The position numbers were made by a program, and so were the translations under genes. The notes under the pieces were generated by a model. It worked only from the letters and a program-made list of their open reading frames with translations. It did not search any database and had not been told where the DNA came from. This document shows, piece by piece, positions 48,563 to 61,213 of a stretch of DNA of 64,000 nt; positions within the stretch are counted from its first letter, which is position 1, and every line of letters starts with the position of its first letter. Source of the DNA: Carallia brachiata (lineage: Eukaryota > Streptophyta > Magnoliopsida > Malpighiales > Rhizophoraceae); contig JADCRB010000025.1 in the NCBI GenBank assembly GCA_021464245.1, positions 5,814,316-5,878,315 on the forward strand. The letters run 5' to 3'.

Positions 48563-51323
48563 ATGGGCTTCGGCTCGGGTTCAAGTCTTTTTAGCAACCT
48601 CAGAAGGTAATTTTTTTTAGCAACCCTAAGATTTTACTGCTTCGTTGTTGTCGGAATTTTTTTTTAGTTTTCCGTTTTCCTTAACTTTGGTCTAACGTTG
48701 TTTGTACATTTCACTTTCAATGTGCATTTCGGTTCATGTTTCTGAATTCGTTTTATACAGGTTTGCTAGTTAGTTGGCACTCAATTACCAGTATGCTTGT
48801 GCCTTTTCTAGTTATTGCTGATCAATGAACATTTTTTTTGCTTGTTCTTTAGTTGCGTCGCTGCGTAGTGGTACTAGATTGCAATTTCAACTGACAGACT
48901 TTTGCTACTTTGGATTTAAGATTGCTGAGCGAACAATTCTTTGAAGTTAGAAAAGATTTCCTCCTCATTGTTTATTGTCTTTTCGTGTACATTCTACGTG
49001 CAGTGCAGAGACAGATCCTGACACTGAAGAGTGTGGGAACTCTGTCGTTGTCAAAGCATATCCCGTAGGTATGATACGAGCGGATGACAAGTACAATGGC
49101 GAGGATGAAGGGTGTCTGGAGTTGAACCGTACATTGGCTTGGAGTTTGATTCGGCTGATGATGCTCGTGAATTCTATAGCGTATTTGCGACGCATGTAGG
49201 ATTCAGGATTAGGACGGGCCAGCTCTATCGTTCGCGAACGGATGGTTCTGTCTCTTCAAGAAGATTTGTTTGCTCGAAGGAGGGTTTTCAGCTTAATTCA
49301 AGGACGGGTTGTCCGGCATTCATAAGGGTGCAGAGACGTGATTCTGGGAAATGGGTTATTGACCAAATACATAAGGAGCACAATCATGAACTTGGACTTG
49401 AAGGAGAGTCATCCTCCTGTTTTCCAGCGGAGATCTTCTATGGCTCTGAAATCCCCTACTGAGAAGTCTCAAAGGCCAAAAGTCAAGTTGCTTGGGGAAG
49501 CTGATAATGGCCACCCTTGCCCATCCGGTGTGATTAGTGTCAAACGCATCAAAAGAGTAGGAGATGAAGGGCATCCTGTATCGGAACCACGTTCAGGTCT
49601 GGTTTTCAATTCAGCTGATGAAGCTTACCAGTTCTATCAGTCCTATGCCTTAAATGCTGGATTTAGAATTCGGATAGGCCAGCTGTTTCGTTCAAAGAAT
49701 GATGGGTCAATTACATCCAGGCGATTTGTCTGCTCCAAGGAAGGATTTCAGCACCCTTCCAGAGTAGGCTGCGGCGCATTTATGCGGATTAAGAGACAAG
49801 AAACTGGAGCTTGGATTGTGGATCGTCTTCAGAAAGATCATAATCATGATCTTGAGCTGCAAACGGTAATGGATGGGAAAAGCAGTGCAGCTCCGAAGAG
49901 ATTGATGGATGAGGTTAATGGTGGATTAGACTCTCTGAGTGTGGCCAAACTTACTAATGGTGGCCTTATCAAGAGAAGCCGAGAAAACTATATTGGAAGT
50001 GATTGGTATACATTGCTTCTGGATTATTTTCAAACTAGGCAAGCAGAAGACACTGGCTTCTTTTATTCCGTGGAAGTTGATAATGGCAGTTGCATGAGTG
50101 TTTTCTGGGCAGATGGCAGGTCCAGGTTCTCATGTAGTCAATTTGGTGATGCCATTGTGTTTGATACTTCATATAGGCGAAATGTTTACCTTGTGCCTTT
50201 TGCAACATTTGTAGGAGTTAACCACCACAAGCAGCCAGTTCTTCTCGGGTGTGCCCTAATTGCCAATGAATCAAAGGAGTCTTTCTCTTGGTTATTTCAT
50301 ACATGGCTACGGGCAATGTCTGGATGCCATCCAAAGTCTATTATAGCTGACCAAGACGTGGCCATACAAGAAGCAATTGCCCAAGCATTTCCTGGGACTC
50401 ATCATCGTTTCTCAATGTGGCAGATTAAAGCAAAGGAACGTGAAAATTTAAGGTCAATGTCCAATGAATTCAAATATGAATATGAGAAGTGCATCCATCA
50501 AAGCCAAACAGCCATTGATTTTAGCACTACGTGGAATGTGATTATCAACAAATATGGTCTGAAAGGTAATGCTTGGCTTAAAGAAATGTACAATAAACGT
50601 GAATGTTGGGTTCCATTGTACTTGCGGGGAAAATTTTTTGCCGGTATCCCCATCAACGGAAGTATGGAATCATTCTTTGGTGCATTTCTGAATGCCCAAA
50701 CACCCCTTGAAGAGTTTATTTCAAGATATGAGCAACGTCTTTTGCAACGCCGTGAGGAGGAAAGAAAGGAGGATTTCAACTGTTATAATTTGCAGGCGTA
50801 TCTGCAAACAAAAGAACCAGTTGAAGAACAGTGTAGAAGGCTTTATACACTAGCTGTTTTCAAAGTATTTCAGAACGAACTTCTACAATGTTACAATTAT
50901 CTTGGAATAAAGACCTATGAAGAAGGAACCATCAGCAGATATTCTGTGCGACGGTGTGGGAATGAGGTTGAGAAACATGCCGTTACCTTCTGTGCACCCA
51001 ATCTCAATGCGAGTTGTAGCTGTCAAATGTTTGAATTTGAGGGTGTCCTTTGTAGACATATTTTGAGAGTTTTCAACCTGTTGGATGTCAGGGAAATTCC
51101 ATCTCATTACCTATTACATCGTTGGACAAAAAATGCGGAGTATGGTACGGTTTGTGATGCCGAATCTGTCATTAACTCCTATGAACTAAAAAACTTAGTG
51201 GTGTGGAGTTTGAGAGAAGCAGCTTGTAAATACATAGAGGCTGGGACAACATCACTTGAAAAATACAAACTTGCCTATGAGATCATGCGGGAAGGTGGGA
51301 GAAAACTTTGCTGGCAAAGGTAA
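48563..51323 (+). CDS. FRS12: FRS12-type FAR1-related transcription factor, reading frame shifted twice
   Basis: Transposase-derived transcription factor of the FHY3/FAR1 family. Exon 1 48563-48606 (MGFGSGSSLFSNLR) is proposed by phase; exon 2 is 49004-51323. Two FAR1 DNA-binding modules follow each other: EPYIGLEFDSADDAREFYS...HNHEL and a second ending in DHNHDLEL. Then the MULE transposase-like core (VFDTSYRRNVYLVPFATFVG, LIANESKESFSWLFHTWL, SIIADQDVAIQEAIAQAFPG) and the SWIM zinc finger CSCQMFEFEGVLCRHILRVF, ending EIMREGGRKLCWQR. Two modules and this ending are typical of FRS7/FRS12, which act in flowering-time and growth repression. Two single-base indels break the frame: one base lost near 49119-49121 (EVEPYIGL restored by one more G), and one gained near 49398-49407 (before ESHPPV). 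They cancel, but the segment between, including module 1, is read only in the shifted frame. Exon 1 is the least certain part. Confidence 0.88.
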
Positions 51324-52529
51324 AACACCGTGAACAAATTGTGGATGATGTTCCGTGGATAAATTTTGTAGTTTAAGCTTATTTGTAGATTTTTGTCAAA
51401 ATATTGTCAAATGTTCCCAAAGTTACTGAGTTGCGGTAACATGTAATGCTAAATGGTGTTTCTTGTAGCAAAATTGGACTCCTGATTCTGGCATGATTGG
51501 CATTGCTATTTGTCCCATTCATCTAATGCTCTGCCCAAGTCTCTTTGATTGTGACCCTTTTAGCCACTATCCACTGCAAAGGAAATTGGGATGCAGAAGC
51601 CACTAACAAGGAAATCCAACTTCAATAGGAATTCCATGAACCACTAAGAACATCTGTGTCCCCCAATTTGTACAGAACTAATATTCCATCAATCTACCAG
51701 AAAAAATCCTCCATTCTTTGCCAAACACAATGGCTTTATTCATATATATGCCAGACTTTTCTTATTTTTATATTACACAACATTTTTGTGCTGTCTTATC
51801 CTTAACATTGCTAGTACTAAAAAAATAATTTTATGTGACGCTCGTGTGGGATGAGCCCTTGAAGCATTTTTGTGTGTATCCATCATATGAATATTTTTAG
51901 CAATCAATCAATCGCAATTTTAGTTTTTTTTTTTTTTTTTTTTGAGCCTATAAGAAAACTCATTAAATCCTGCGTTACATTATATAATTAGGCAATTAGC
52001 TCTCTCTTTTTTCATAAATTCCACATATATCTTTTCAAGATTAAAGTTAAAAATTTTAAAAAATAAAAATTTAAATTCTAAATTAGTGGGCGTCCATAAG
52101 GGGCAATTTTAATGTTACGTCTTAGGACATGAAAAAATTTTAAACAGAAAAAAAAAGAGAGAGTTATGTAATCCAAAAACTGAATGCAAAAGAATCAAGA
52201 TATTGAACGAGCCGACAAGAGAACAGAAAATGCAGAGCAAAAATTTATTGCTCCAAATACCAAAAGCTTTTTTGGTATCATCTTTTTCATAGAATTCAGA
52301 TGTTACAAAAAAGCAAGAACTACCTGCAGATGTAAAAATGATGATGCCTGATGATGATGTGACTGCGACGTGCAAGCTACTTTCATTTGTTCCTCGTGGA
52401 GCAGGGGAGAGCATGGAAGGGGAGGGAGGAGGAAGGGGAGCTGGGAGAGGGGGAGGGGGGTTATTTTTTATTTTTTATTTATTATTAAAAAGTTGAAAGT
52501 ATTTAAAAAAATAATAAAATAATATTTTT

Positions 52530-53140
52530 TATTTTATTTTTCACTTTCTTCTTTATATTTTCCCTCACAACATTTTCTCTTTATATCTACCATCTTCTTC
52601 ATATTTCTCTCTACTCATCCTCTCTTTTTCACGTTCTATATTTTCTCTTTTCATTCTTTCTCTCTCTACTCATTCTATTTCTATCCTCTCTCTCTTTTCT
52701 TTTTCTTTCCCTACTATTCTTTCTATTCATTCTCTCTCTACTCACTTTCTTTCTCTCTTTTTTCTCCCTCAACTATTCTCTCTACTCATTCTCTCTCTCA
52801 TTTTTCTCTCTCTACTCATTCTAGTTCTATCCTCTGTTTCTTTTTTTCTTCTGTCCTCATTCTCTATTTACCCTCTCTCTCCTTTTTTTCTCTCTACTCA
52901 TTCTCTCTCTACCAACTCTCTCTACTCATTATCTCTCTACTTATTCTTTTTTTTCATATTTTCTCTCAACTCTCTTTGTATTCTCTTTCTAGTCACTCTT
53001 GTACTCTTATTCTCTCTACTTATTCTCTCTTCGTGTCAACTCGTTTTCACTCTAACTTATTTTTTTTCTCTCTCCCCCTTTTCTTTCTCGATCCATTTTT
53101 TATCATCTCTCTCTAACCATTCTTTTTACTTTTTATCTCT
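52530..53140 (+). repeat. Pyrimidine-rich degenerate minisatellite of about 600 bp
   Basis: Built from variations of CTCTCTACTCATTCT with TTTTTCTCTC spacers, almost purine-free on the plus strand. It is preceded by a G/A-rich patch at 52399-52456. No ORF and no element ends recognised. Confidence 0.75.
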
Positions 53141-53755
53141 TTATCAATTGGGTTGCAAGTTGGCCCTTGAATTGAATATTGTTGGCTTTACTTATTACTA
53201 GCATTAGAGAAGAACTTTTACATGCAGAAAGTTCTTATACAAGACATTTTGGACTAAGTTATTGGTTTATGACTTGTTTCCTAAATGAAATTGGGAAAAC
53301 AGTAAAACTGAAAGGCAGCTAGTTTTTTTAGTGCATTAGTTCTAGAAAACCAGTATAATAATTTGATCATAGTTGAAGTTCAAAATAAATTCTTAATGTT
53401 GAAATGGGCGTTTGAAGTTCTCAAAAGGAGATTCAGCGCAAATCAAAATATGTTATTTGGAAATTTTTAATTGGTTTCGTTAAACTTCACATTTGTAAAC
53501 AGTCCTGAAGAAAAAGCATTCTCAAATATAGGCCAGCATATTAACGCGTTGTATAGTTAATGCGCTCGGTGACTGCACTTTGCTTCAGAGAATTTCCAAT
53601 GGACTATCTTAATTGCCATTGACATTCCATTTTATGGCCTAAACACTCATCTCTGTCAAACATTGTGTGAGACTTCTCACACTTTTGGGCCCATTACCAA
53701 ACCTGTTCCTGTAGTTCATGACATTCTTCATATGTTTTTGGTTAGTTCTTTGATA

Positions 53756-53827
53756 GGACAAACATTTGCTTTGAGAGAAGGAGTTAGAACAGTAGGAGCA
53801 GGGATAATGCCAAAAGTGAAGGCTTAG
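53756..53827 (+). pseudogene. Relic of an EF-Tu C-terminus
   Basis: The 24 codons ending in TAG read GQTFALREGVRTVGAGIMPKV plus two residues, close to the C-terminal GQRFALREGGRTVGAGVV motif of (mitochondrial) elongation factor Tu. Upstream sequence does not continue the similarity in any frame, so this would be a severely truncated pseudogene fragment. A match of about 15 of 23 residues to a very conserved motif is unlikely by chance, but I cannot test it. Confidence 0.45.
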
Positions 53828-54003
53828 AAATATTATTTGCATAACAAGCATAGTTGCAATATTATTTGTGGCAATGGAAAAAAAATGAAAGAATCACTCA
53901 TAATTTAATGCATATAACATGTTCGAGACCTTTTTTTTTTTTTTACTTGATCTGATGATAGATGGAGCTGCAATATGGAAAACCAGCTATCTGCTGTCTG
54001 ATT

Positions 54004-56660
54004 CTAGTTTTCTGCTAGCAACTCCAATGCTGTTTCGATCAGCGAGTGAATGGTTGTGCTGTGACGGCTTAGACCGACCATCCCAGAGAATATGTTGAAG
54101 CTTTCAACTTCTGCTGTGGTTTCTAAAACACCTTCCAGTTCCCTCTCTAGCCCCATATCATTGAATACCCGCACATTTGCTGTGTTTGCTCGCATCATCC
54201 AGATTGCTAACTCTATGGCAAACCTTCGTATGCGCGGAACCTTGATTGGCGGATGTTCATACTTTTTGAGAATCTGAATAATTCTGTTAGCTATTGCAGA
54301 CTCTCCAATTCCGGCCCTCTCAAACATTATATTGAATTCCTCATAAGTCATGAATTTGAAAACTTCTGCCGCTAGACCAACCATTACTTCTTGTAATTTG
54401 TCCTCTTCTGATGTCATGACTGCCTTAAGTACCTGCCACAGGAGAAAAAGATCAACAATAAGTACGAATCTTATTTTAAAGTACTCGTTCTTGAGATGAA
54501 GAAAAACATATGTGATCATGACTCTTCTGAGATTAAATTCTAATCTGTAATCTGCTAAACAATATCAGAAATAAGCTTCTTGGTGATACAAAAGAACTTA
54601 CTGTCGGTGCAGAATCTGTGACTCCCTTTAGATGGTGAAAGCAGTCTCCTTCACTGTAGGCACACAAGTTTCGCAGAATTCTGGCAGCATTGATTCGAAG
54701 CAATGGAACCTCGAGTGCTGCAATAAGCCTTTCCAATACCTTCAACTTTAAAATGCGATGGCAGTTACTTTTACTTTCTAAGGCCAGAATTGCTAGAGCT
54801 TCTCCTGCAGCAATCCTTACACGATCATGACTCTCCTGATTGAAGAAAATGTTGAATAGCTCCTTGAGAACTCCGCCCGTGCCCCCAATCCTCTCTCTTG
54901 CCTCCATGTCTAGAGCCAGACTGTTTAATATTTCAATCCCAAGTTTTTGCAGTATTGGTTGTATTTCTCCATGTCTCAAGATATCTCTTATATTGCTGAC
55001 GGTAAAAACTATCTCTGAAATCCCCTTTCGAAGTTGTTTACCCGTGTTGCCAGTTGTGCTCACCAGAAGCTTCACCAATTGCAGAGATCGTTTAACTGTC
55101 AGAATTTGGGATACTGCAGCATTTTCATTTTTCAACAACTTCTCTCCGGCATGCGTAAAATCAATTATTTTTGCTAGAAGGCCCCTTGTGTTTCCAATCT
55201 TCCCACAGTTATCATGATCACGAGCAAGCTTCTTGAGGATAAGGAGACCTAAGTGGTTGAATGTCCAGAAAACATAATTTGGGTGATCAAAGATGATTTT
55301 CTTTTCACCGATTTCATCAGCTGCAGCACTAGAGAATCTACTGGTCTGAAGCAGAGATGAAATTGATTCCATTGCTCCTGGAATTCCAGCAACTCGCAGG
55401 ACATTTTGCTTTTTGCCAGCTAGTTTCGATAATATCTCTGCAGCTGAACGCCTGATCTCTTCTTCTTCTGGGTCTTTCCAATTCAGCATCTCAACTAACC
55501 GTTCCATCACTGATATGTTTGTTCCAATCTTCCGGAGAGTATCATCAGAAAACCGCTCATTCATAGTGAAAATCCGAAGAACTCTAATCCCAATGAGTTG
55601 CTCGTCAGGAGAATTCGAGGCCAAGAGATCCATAGAAAAGTTAACAATGTCCATTTTCAGGCCATCAAAAATGCTTCCATAAACACACTTGGAATATGCA
55701 TCATAGAAGAACCTTTTGATCGAAAGCAACCCTGAAGGTCCCAACTGACACTCCTTGGTCACCTCTTCCAGCAGTTTTCGGCCTATTACCTTCCACTCCC
55801 AATAAGCTTTCTCCATGAGAAACAACAGAGCTTCTGCCAAAGCCAAGGCGTAGAATATATTCAAAGCAGCTTTGCGGTTCTTCTTGTCAGTATCTCCTTT
55901 TGCTACCTCACCATAGTTATGTTTGATGAGCTTCATAATGATAGAACCACACATGCTGTTGCGGATGCAATCTGGAGCCAATAAAGAAGTCTACTCACAT
56001 TTTTTGATGCAAAAATCCATTGACAGTATGGTAGAATAGGAACCTCCCAACTCTTCCATGTCCTATTCTGCTTCCTTTGGTAATCCGAGTTCCCTGTATT
56101 TGCTGCATCAGAATTTCCGGAAACTTCTCTAGTATGCTGACTCTGCTTTCGGGCTCGAGAAATAGACCGAAGAAGTGTCTTCACAGTTTTAATAACGATG
56201 AGTGAGCTTGATCTGAGAGCCCTGAAACTGCTGATTCCAGCATCAGCTATTGACCAAGTGGCCTGGTGTTGCCATTCAAGCTCATGGCTCCTGCTGAATA
56301 TTCTAGTCCCTTCAATTAACAATATGACCGTGATGAACCAGAAGTCTGTTTTGTCCAAAGTGATTGCAAAACCACCTAAAAGAACAACCGTTGCCCAGAT
56401 GAACCCAAGGGTTCCAAGCCCAGTAGCCGCCTTCTCAAGAACTGCCAGCGAAGCGCAAAGAGGGTAAGTTTCTGTTCTGGTGCACGTACTGCAGTTGTTG
56501 CTGGATCAACTGAATTTGCACAGCTACTGTCTCTTTTCTCTATGCCACTCTGCGGCTCAAAATTTGTGGTGCCTGAACCATATCCTTCGCTGAGCCTTCG
56601 TAGTTCAACTATCTGCAGATGAATGCTACCATCGGTACCTGAGGACTTACTGTGGCCCAT
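54004..56660 (-). CDS. ARM-repeat membrane protein, two frameshifts in exon 1
   Basis: Plant ARM-repeat superfamily protein like Arabidopsis At3g06210/At5g18980 (from memory), molecular function unknown. Exon 1 54602-56660, exon 2 54004-54432; donor CCGACA|GTAAGT and acceptor TGGCAG|GTACTT fit. Start MGHSKSSGTDGSIHLQIVELR. The N-terminal third has hydrophobic segments suggesting membrane spans (AATGLGTLGFIWATVVLLGG, FWFITVILLIEG, WLQIASATACVVLSL, FYALALAEALLFLME). The rest is ARM/HEAT-like helices up to SLIETALELLAEN. Two breaks: near 56447 one C is missing (LFALR|LAVLEK restored by CGCCTG), and near 55936-55939 one base is missing (VVLSL|MKLIKHNYGE restored). Both are losses, so three frames are used in turn. 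After 55935 the frame is open to the end of exon 1. Confidence 0.88.
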
Positions 56661-58252
56661 GGTTCCTGGATTAGGCCAGCCTGGAAAAAAAAAAAGGATG
56701 GTTTTATTGTTTCAAGACAAAATGGCTTGACGGGTCTGGTTCAGGATATCTGGCTACGGAATCCTGAAGAGCTTTTCTTTCTTCTTTTGAAACAGTTTCA
56801 GATTACTACAATGGAGTCCTTGCTGTTCTGAGTTGTGGACGAGAAGATGACAAGTTAAGGCTATAAATGGAGAGGAAAAGGAACTTTGGGAGCACGTTTA
56901 TTATGTGGAAATTTGGACGAAAAAGAAGGTTCAGTTGCTTCTTTTTTTCTAATGTCTTTTCTAGGGAGTTTTTGCCACACTTCTTCGGTCGTTAGCTCCC
57001 CTTTTTACTTGGGCGGCAAGGATTGTGACTCTCTTTCTCCTCTCGTTTGTGTGCTCCCTCCAAAGTGTTTTTTTTTTTATTTTATGGGACAATAAAAAAA
57101 TATACATCGCAAATATGTTATTTATCGTACTTGTAACTTGAGGTAAAAGTAATTCTCACTTGAATACCTTATTTAATTATTTTCTTAGAAGTATACCCAT
57201 TATTCGAGTGCTAATAAGTTTGAGTAGACCTTTCTCACACTCAATTACAGTGTTAATGATTTTGAAATCAACATTACACCTTAGGCACTTGTGAGGGGAA
57301 TCAAACTCATATAGAAGAGATATACGGAATTACTATGATCCTATGAGGGCAGTCCCTCCAAAGTGTTTGTTTCTCACCAATAAGAAACTCGATGGATCAT
57401 CCACGCCCCCACTAAAAGTTTCCTTCTTTTCTCATAACCAAAAGTAAAAAAAAGCCTTCACCTTTTTGTGTCAAGGTGTTGTCTTTTTCACTAATCTGAA
57501 CATACCCAATTTGGAACAGATCAGGAATAATTATATTTCACAACCAAACTAATAAATTAGGACATATGATTAAGGCTTCATAAATTAATCATGTACCCCA
57601 GTTATCATTATTACACATTGCACTCTTAGTTTGATGGAACCTGTCAAATTTTCTCTCGATGAACATGTGTAAAGCAATATCAATTGGATGAAAGGGTATG
57701 GTAGATGCTAACAAATGTCAACGCTCTCCAGTAATCTTGACTCTTTCTTTTCGTCTTTTGTGAGAAATTACTTCTTCTTCCTTCGTATCATTGACTTTGT
57801 TGATCTCAATTATTTTAGTACTTTTGATGCCACTTGGTTAATATCTATTGATGGTGCATGGTCTTCTTCCAGATATGAACAAGTCGGAATCATTGCCAAC
57901 TACGATTCCTTGAGAATGGATAGATAATTATTAATCTCTAAGATACTGCGACATTACTGGTTTATCAGTTTACTCATTGATTATTATGTTTAACATGCAT
58001 TGCAGCCCATCAAACAATTGAAAATGATTCACTAATTTTTTTATACGTGCCTTGAAGCATTATTAAGCATCACAAAAAACAACCAATAAAACGTTCCTTG
58101 TCGGACTTTCTGTCTTCTGAAAAATATTCGTCACTCCTTCCAGATTGCCTAAAACGTGAAGATTTGGTTTGAATATGTAACTTGCGGTAATGGGTTTACA
58201 TAGATAGAGAGTCTTCTTGTGTTAAGTTAAAGGCTCCAGTGGGACCTTAATT

Positions 58253-58288
<36 letters not shown>

Positions 58289-61213
58289 CTATAATCAAAA
58301 GACATTAGATTTTGTGCTTAGTAAAGATACGAACCGACAAAATAATTATGATATTCTCGACACAATTTTTGTGTCAAATAAGTCGTTAGTTTAGTCTTAT
58401 TATTTGACTCGAGCAAAATTTAAATCTATGATCTTTCACATAAATCTGGACCGCAGTTGAATTCTAGGGCGGTAATACTCTAATTATCGCTCAACTTCGC
58501 GACTGGCACGTTTTCTAGCTTGAACACATGTTTGCCAATTTGTCTCGCTCTACCGCAAAACGGCCTTGATGACGTTTAATTCAAATTTTCAGCTGCTATT
58601 GCGTGTTGTCTTTGCATCATTATCCAGGTTGATTCAGCATGCATAAAGCAGGTTATTGCTTATCATCGAGTTGGCCTGACGTCATAGAAATTTGAATACC
58701 CTTTTCTTCCTTTCTTCTTCTTCTTGATTTTATTTTTTTATTTTATTTTTAATTTTTAAAATTATTTTTCATGACTTGCTGCTCACGTCGGTGATTTCTG
58801 TTTGATAATCGGCAACTTCTCAAATGTCAATGCAATTACTTGCCTACGCAAAGTGTTACCATTCCACGCATGGAAAAGAGTTGGTAGACATAAAAATTGC
58901 ACCAAAATAAACTAATGAGACTCTTAGAATAAAAAAAAATTATTTGTTAAAAATTAATGTATATTTAAAAAAAAGTTCAAAATTTTAAATACAATTATTT
59001 TATTATTTTTTAATGTGCAAAATCCACGAACTAATTCATATCCAGCTCTCTTCAGATTACCTTTTTCTACTCATAAAACCGCACTTCGTAAGCCTCTCCA
59101 TTTTCTTTGTCCAATACCAGCATTTTCAACCAAAAAAAAAAAAAAAAACACGCTCCCTCCTTATTTTCAAATACAAAAATTTGACAATGTATAAAGGGGA
59201 GGCTCTTTCTTCAGAGGTTTAACACCCTACCTACTGCAGGTCTCATTTGAACCAATCACTGAACTTTGCCACAACCATGGAAATGGTGGTTTCCGCTGCT
59301 CCTTCATTCAATTCTAATTTAAAAAACAAAAAAATAAAACGCACATCTAAGTCTTGTAATGAATGAGAGAAATGCAAGAAACTTTCCTTATTGCAGCACC
59401 AAAGTGTGGAAGCCTAAGTCATACTTTGGCGTGTGAATGTCGGAGTATCTTGCATTCTTCCGCTCCCATTACGTATCTATCTTCTTTTCACAATTGTTCG
59501 ACCTCCCAAACCCGAAATCCAAGTGTTTGTGTCTGTGCAGAACATGTACAAGTGAGTAATTCAAAAAAGCTTGGATTTGGAGGCAGCTCAGTCATCATTT
59601 TTATCTTCTCGTGCTCTATTAGTCCATGTTTCCTACAATAAAGAAACAAGAAGCAGAATGGATGAAAATCAGGTCGATCCGGAAACCAACAGAATATGGA
59701 AGCATACAAGTGCACAAACAATTTCCCATTGCACACAAAAGGTGACTTTATAGCAACAATTCCCTAGTATACAGCATCTGATGCAGAAACATAGAAGAAT
59801 CCAAAAACAAGGAAATATAGACAATATTAAATTCAGGCAAAATAGAGGGTGGCAAAGATTGAACTTCTCAATCCAACCTGTGAATGCATTTTCGATAGTG
59901 TTTTGTCCACCAAACGACAAAAAAGTTCACAGAACAAAAGTCAATCTTCTAATACATCTTCAGATAAATGTTGACTGACCACTTCATGCATTTTCAAATT
60001 GAAAAAGAGAATTGTTCAGATAATACTGTGAACTAAGATCCGTGTTGGAAATTGATGCTCAACTCCTTGAAGTCCAATTGTAGTCCAGCTCATTCCTACT
60101 GCATTTTCCTGCTGTATCTCAAGCTCAATTTTTTTCGTCTGTCTTAGTGGGAGCAGTTGAAAGTTGCTGTCCCTCTTGCAGTAAGTTTAGCAGAAGTTTG
60201 CTTGCTTGAGTTAAATTAATCGTAAATTCATGTTTAAGTAATGTAAACCATACCTTCTGTAATCATTGTTACCTTCTAATTCTCTATGTAAAGGAGCCAA
60301 AGATGAATGCAAATTTAAGAAGCTTATATGCTACTTCACCTCATGAAAGTCATTTTCATCCTCATTAATCTCTCATTCAACCATTCTCAACAATGGTTTC
60401 TATTTGGTCTGTTCGGTCAACTATTGCAGCATTACCTTTACTGCACTTTCAGCTTTGATCTCTCCTTCATCCTCTCATGTTTTTTCCTTCAATCCACACA
60501 GGTGAGACGAATTTGAATCTTTGTCACTGCATATCAGACATTCCTACTTAGTTATCACTTAGCTAGACACTCCAACCACATTAACCAGTTGAAATGATAC
60601 GCCAAAATGCCAAGTTTCCAACAAACTTCGCCGCAATTTGCCCATTCCAAAAGTTTGAGGGAAGGCACAGATAAACCTAAACATCTTGATGCAGGAAGTT
60701 TGAAAGTCTAATTAGGAAAAAAAATTCATTTACCATAGAACATCGTACCTATGGACGTTATAGACATAGATGCCACAAAAATAGCAATTGGGGAAAGCAA
60801 AGCACGCTCAGACTAAAAGAATAAAATACAAAAATAAATGCATGACCAGCATTCTGCCGAAGCAATTTACATGGCCTTTACCCTAACAATACTGCTAAAA
60901 GAAAAGGCTGACAATATACAGTAGTAGTATAAGGCTCTATTAGGAAGGACCCAGATGCTCAAGCACCAATTGGTAAGACATTGATATATCACTTATCTGT
61001 CCATGGTCTATTGGATTATCAAACGGCATCAATTAAGAATCCAGATTGTCATTCCCCTTACACCTCAAAACAAAAAAATTAAAAGCAATTAAATTTCACA
61101 ACTATGCATACAATTCTGTAGAAACAATCAACAGACTTGATTAAAGAGAAATAAAATAAACACCAAGAGACCTGGGCAACTTCGTACCGCAAGCTCAAAA
61201 CCAAAACCTTTAA
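56661..61213. other. Intergenic region between the ARM gene and GK3
   Basis: ARM promoter and leader at the left (TATA-like CTATAAATG near 56862 on the plus strand is probably coincidental), a (CT)n at about 58255-58282, AT-rich DNA in the middle, and GK3 3' flank at the right. A minus-strand exon-like ORF at 60125-60256 is listed as a finding. Other ORFs carry no motif. Confidence 0.45.
58255..58282 (+). repeat. (CT)n microsatellite
   Basis: CT run of about 28 bp followed by T6. Intergenic. Confidence 0.9.

Larger units (their letters stand above)
51324..54003. other. Intergenic region between FRS12 and the ARM gene
   Basis: FRS12 3' flank, poly(T) near 51926-51943, a purine-rich patch at about 52399-52456, the long pyrimidine-rich tract and the EF-Tu-like relic listed separately. 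No intact gene seen. Confidence 0.5.
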
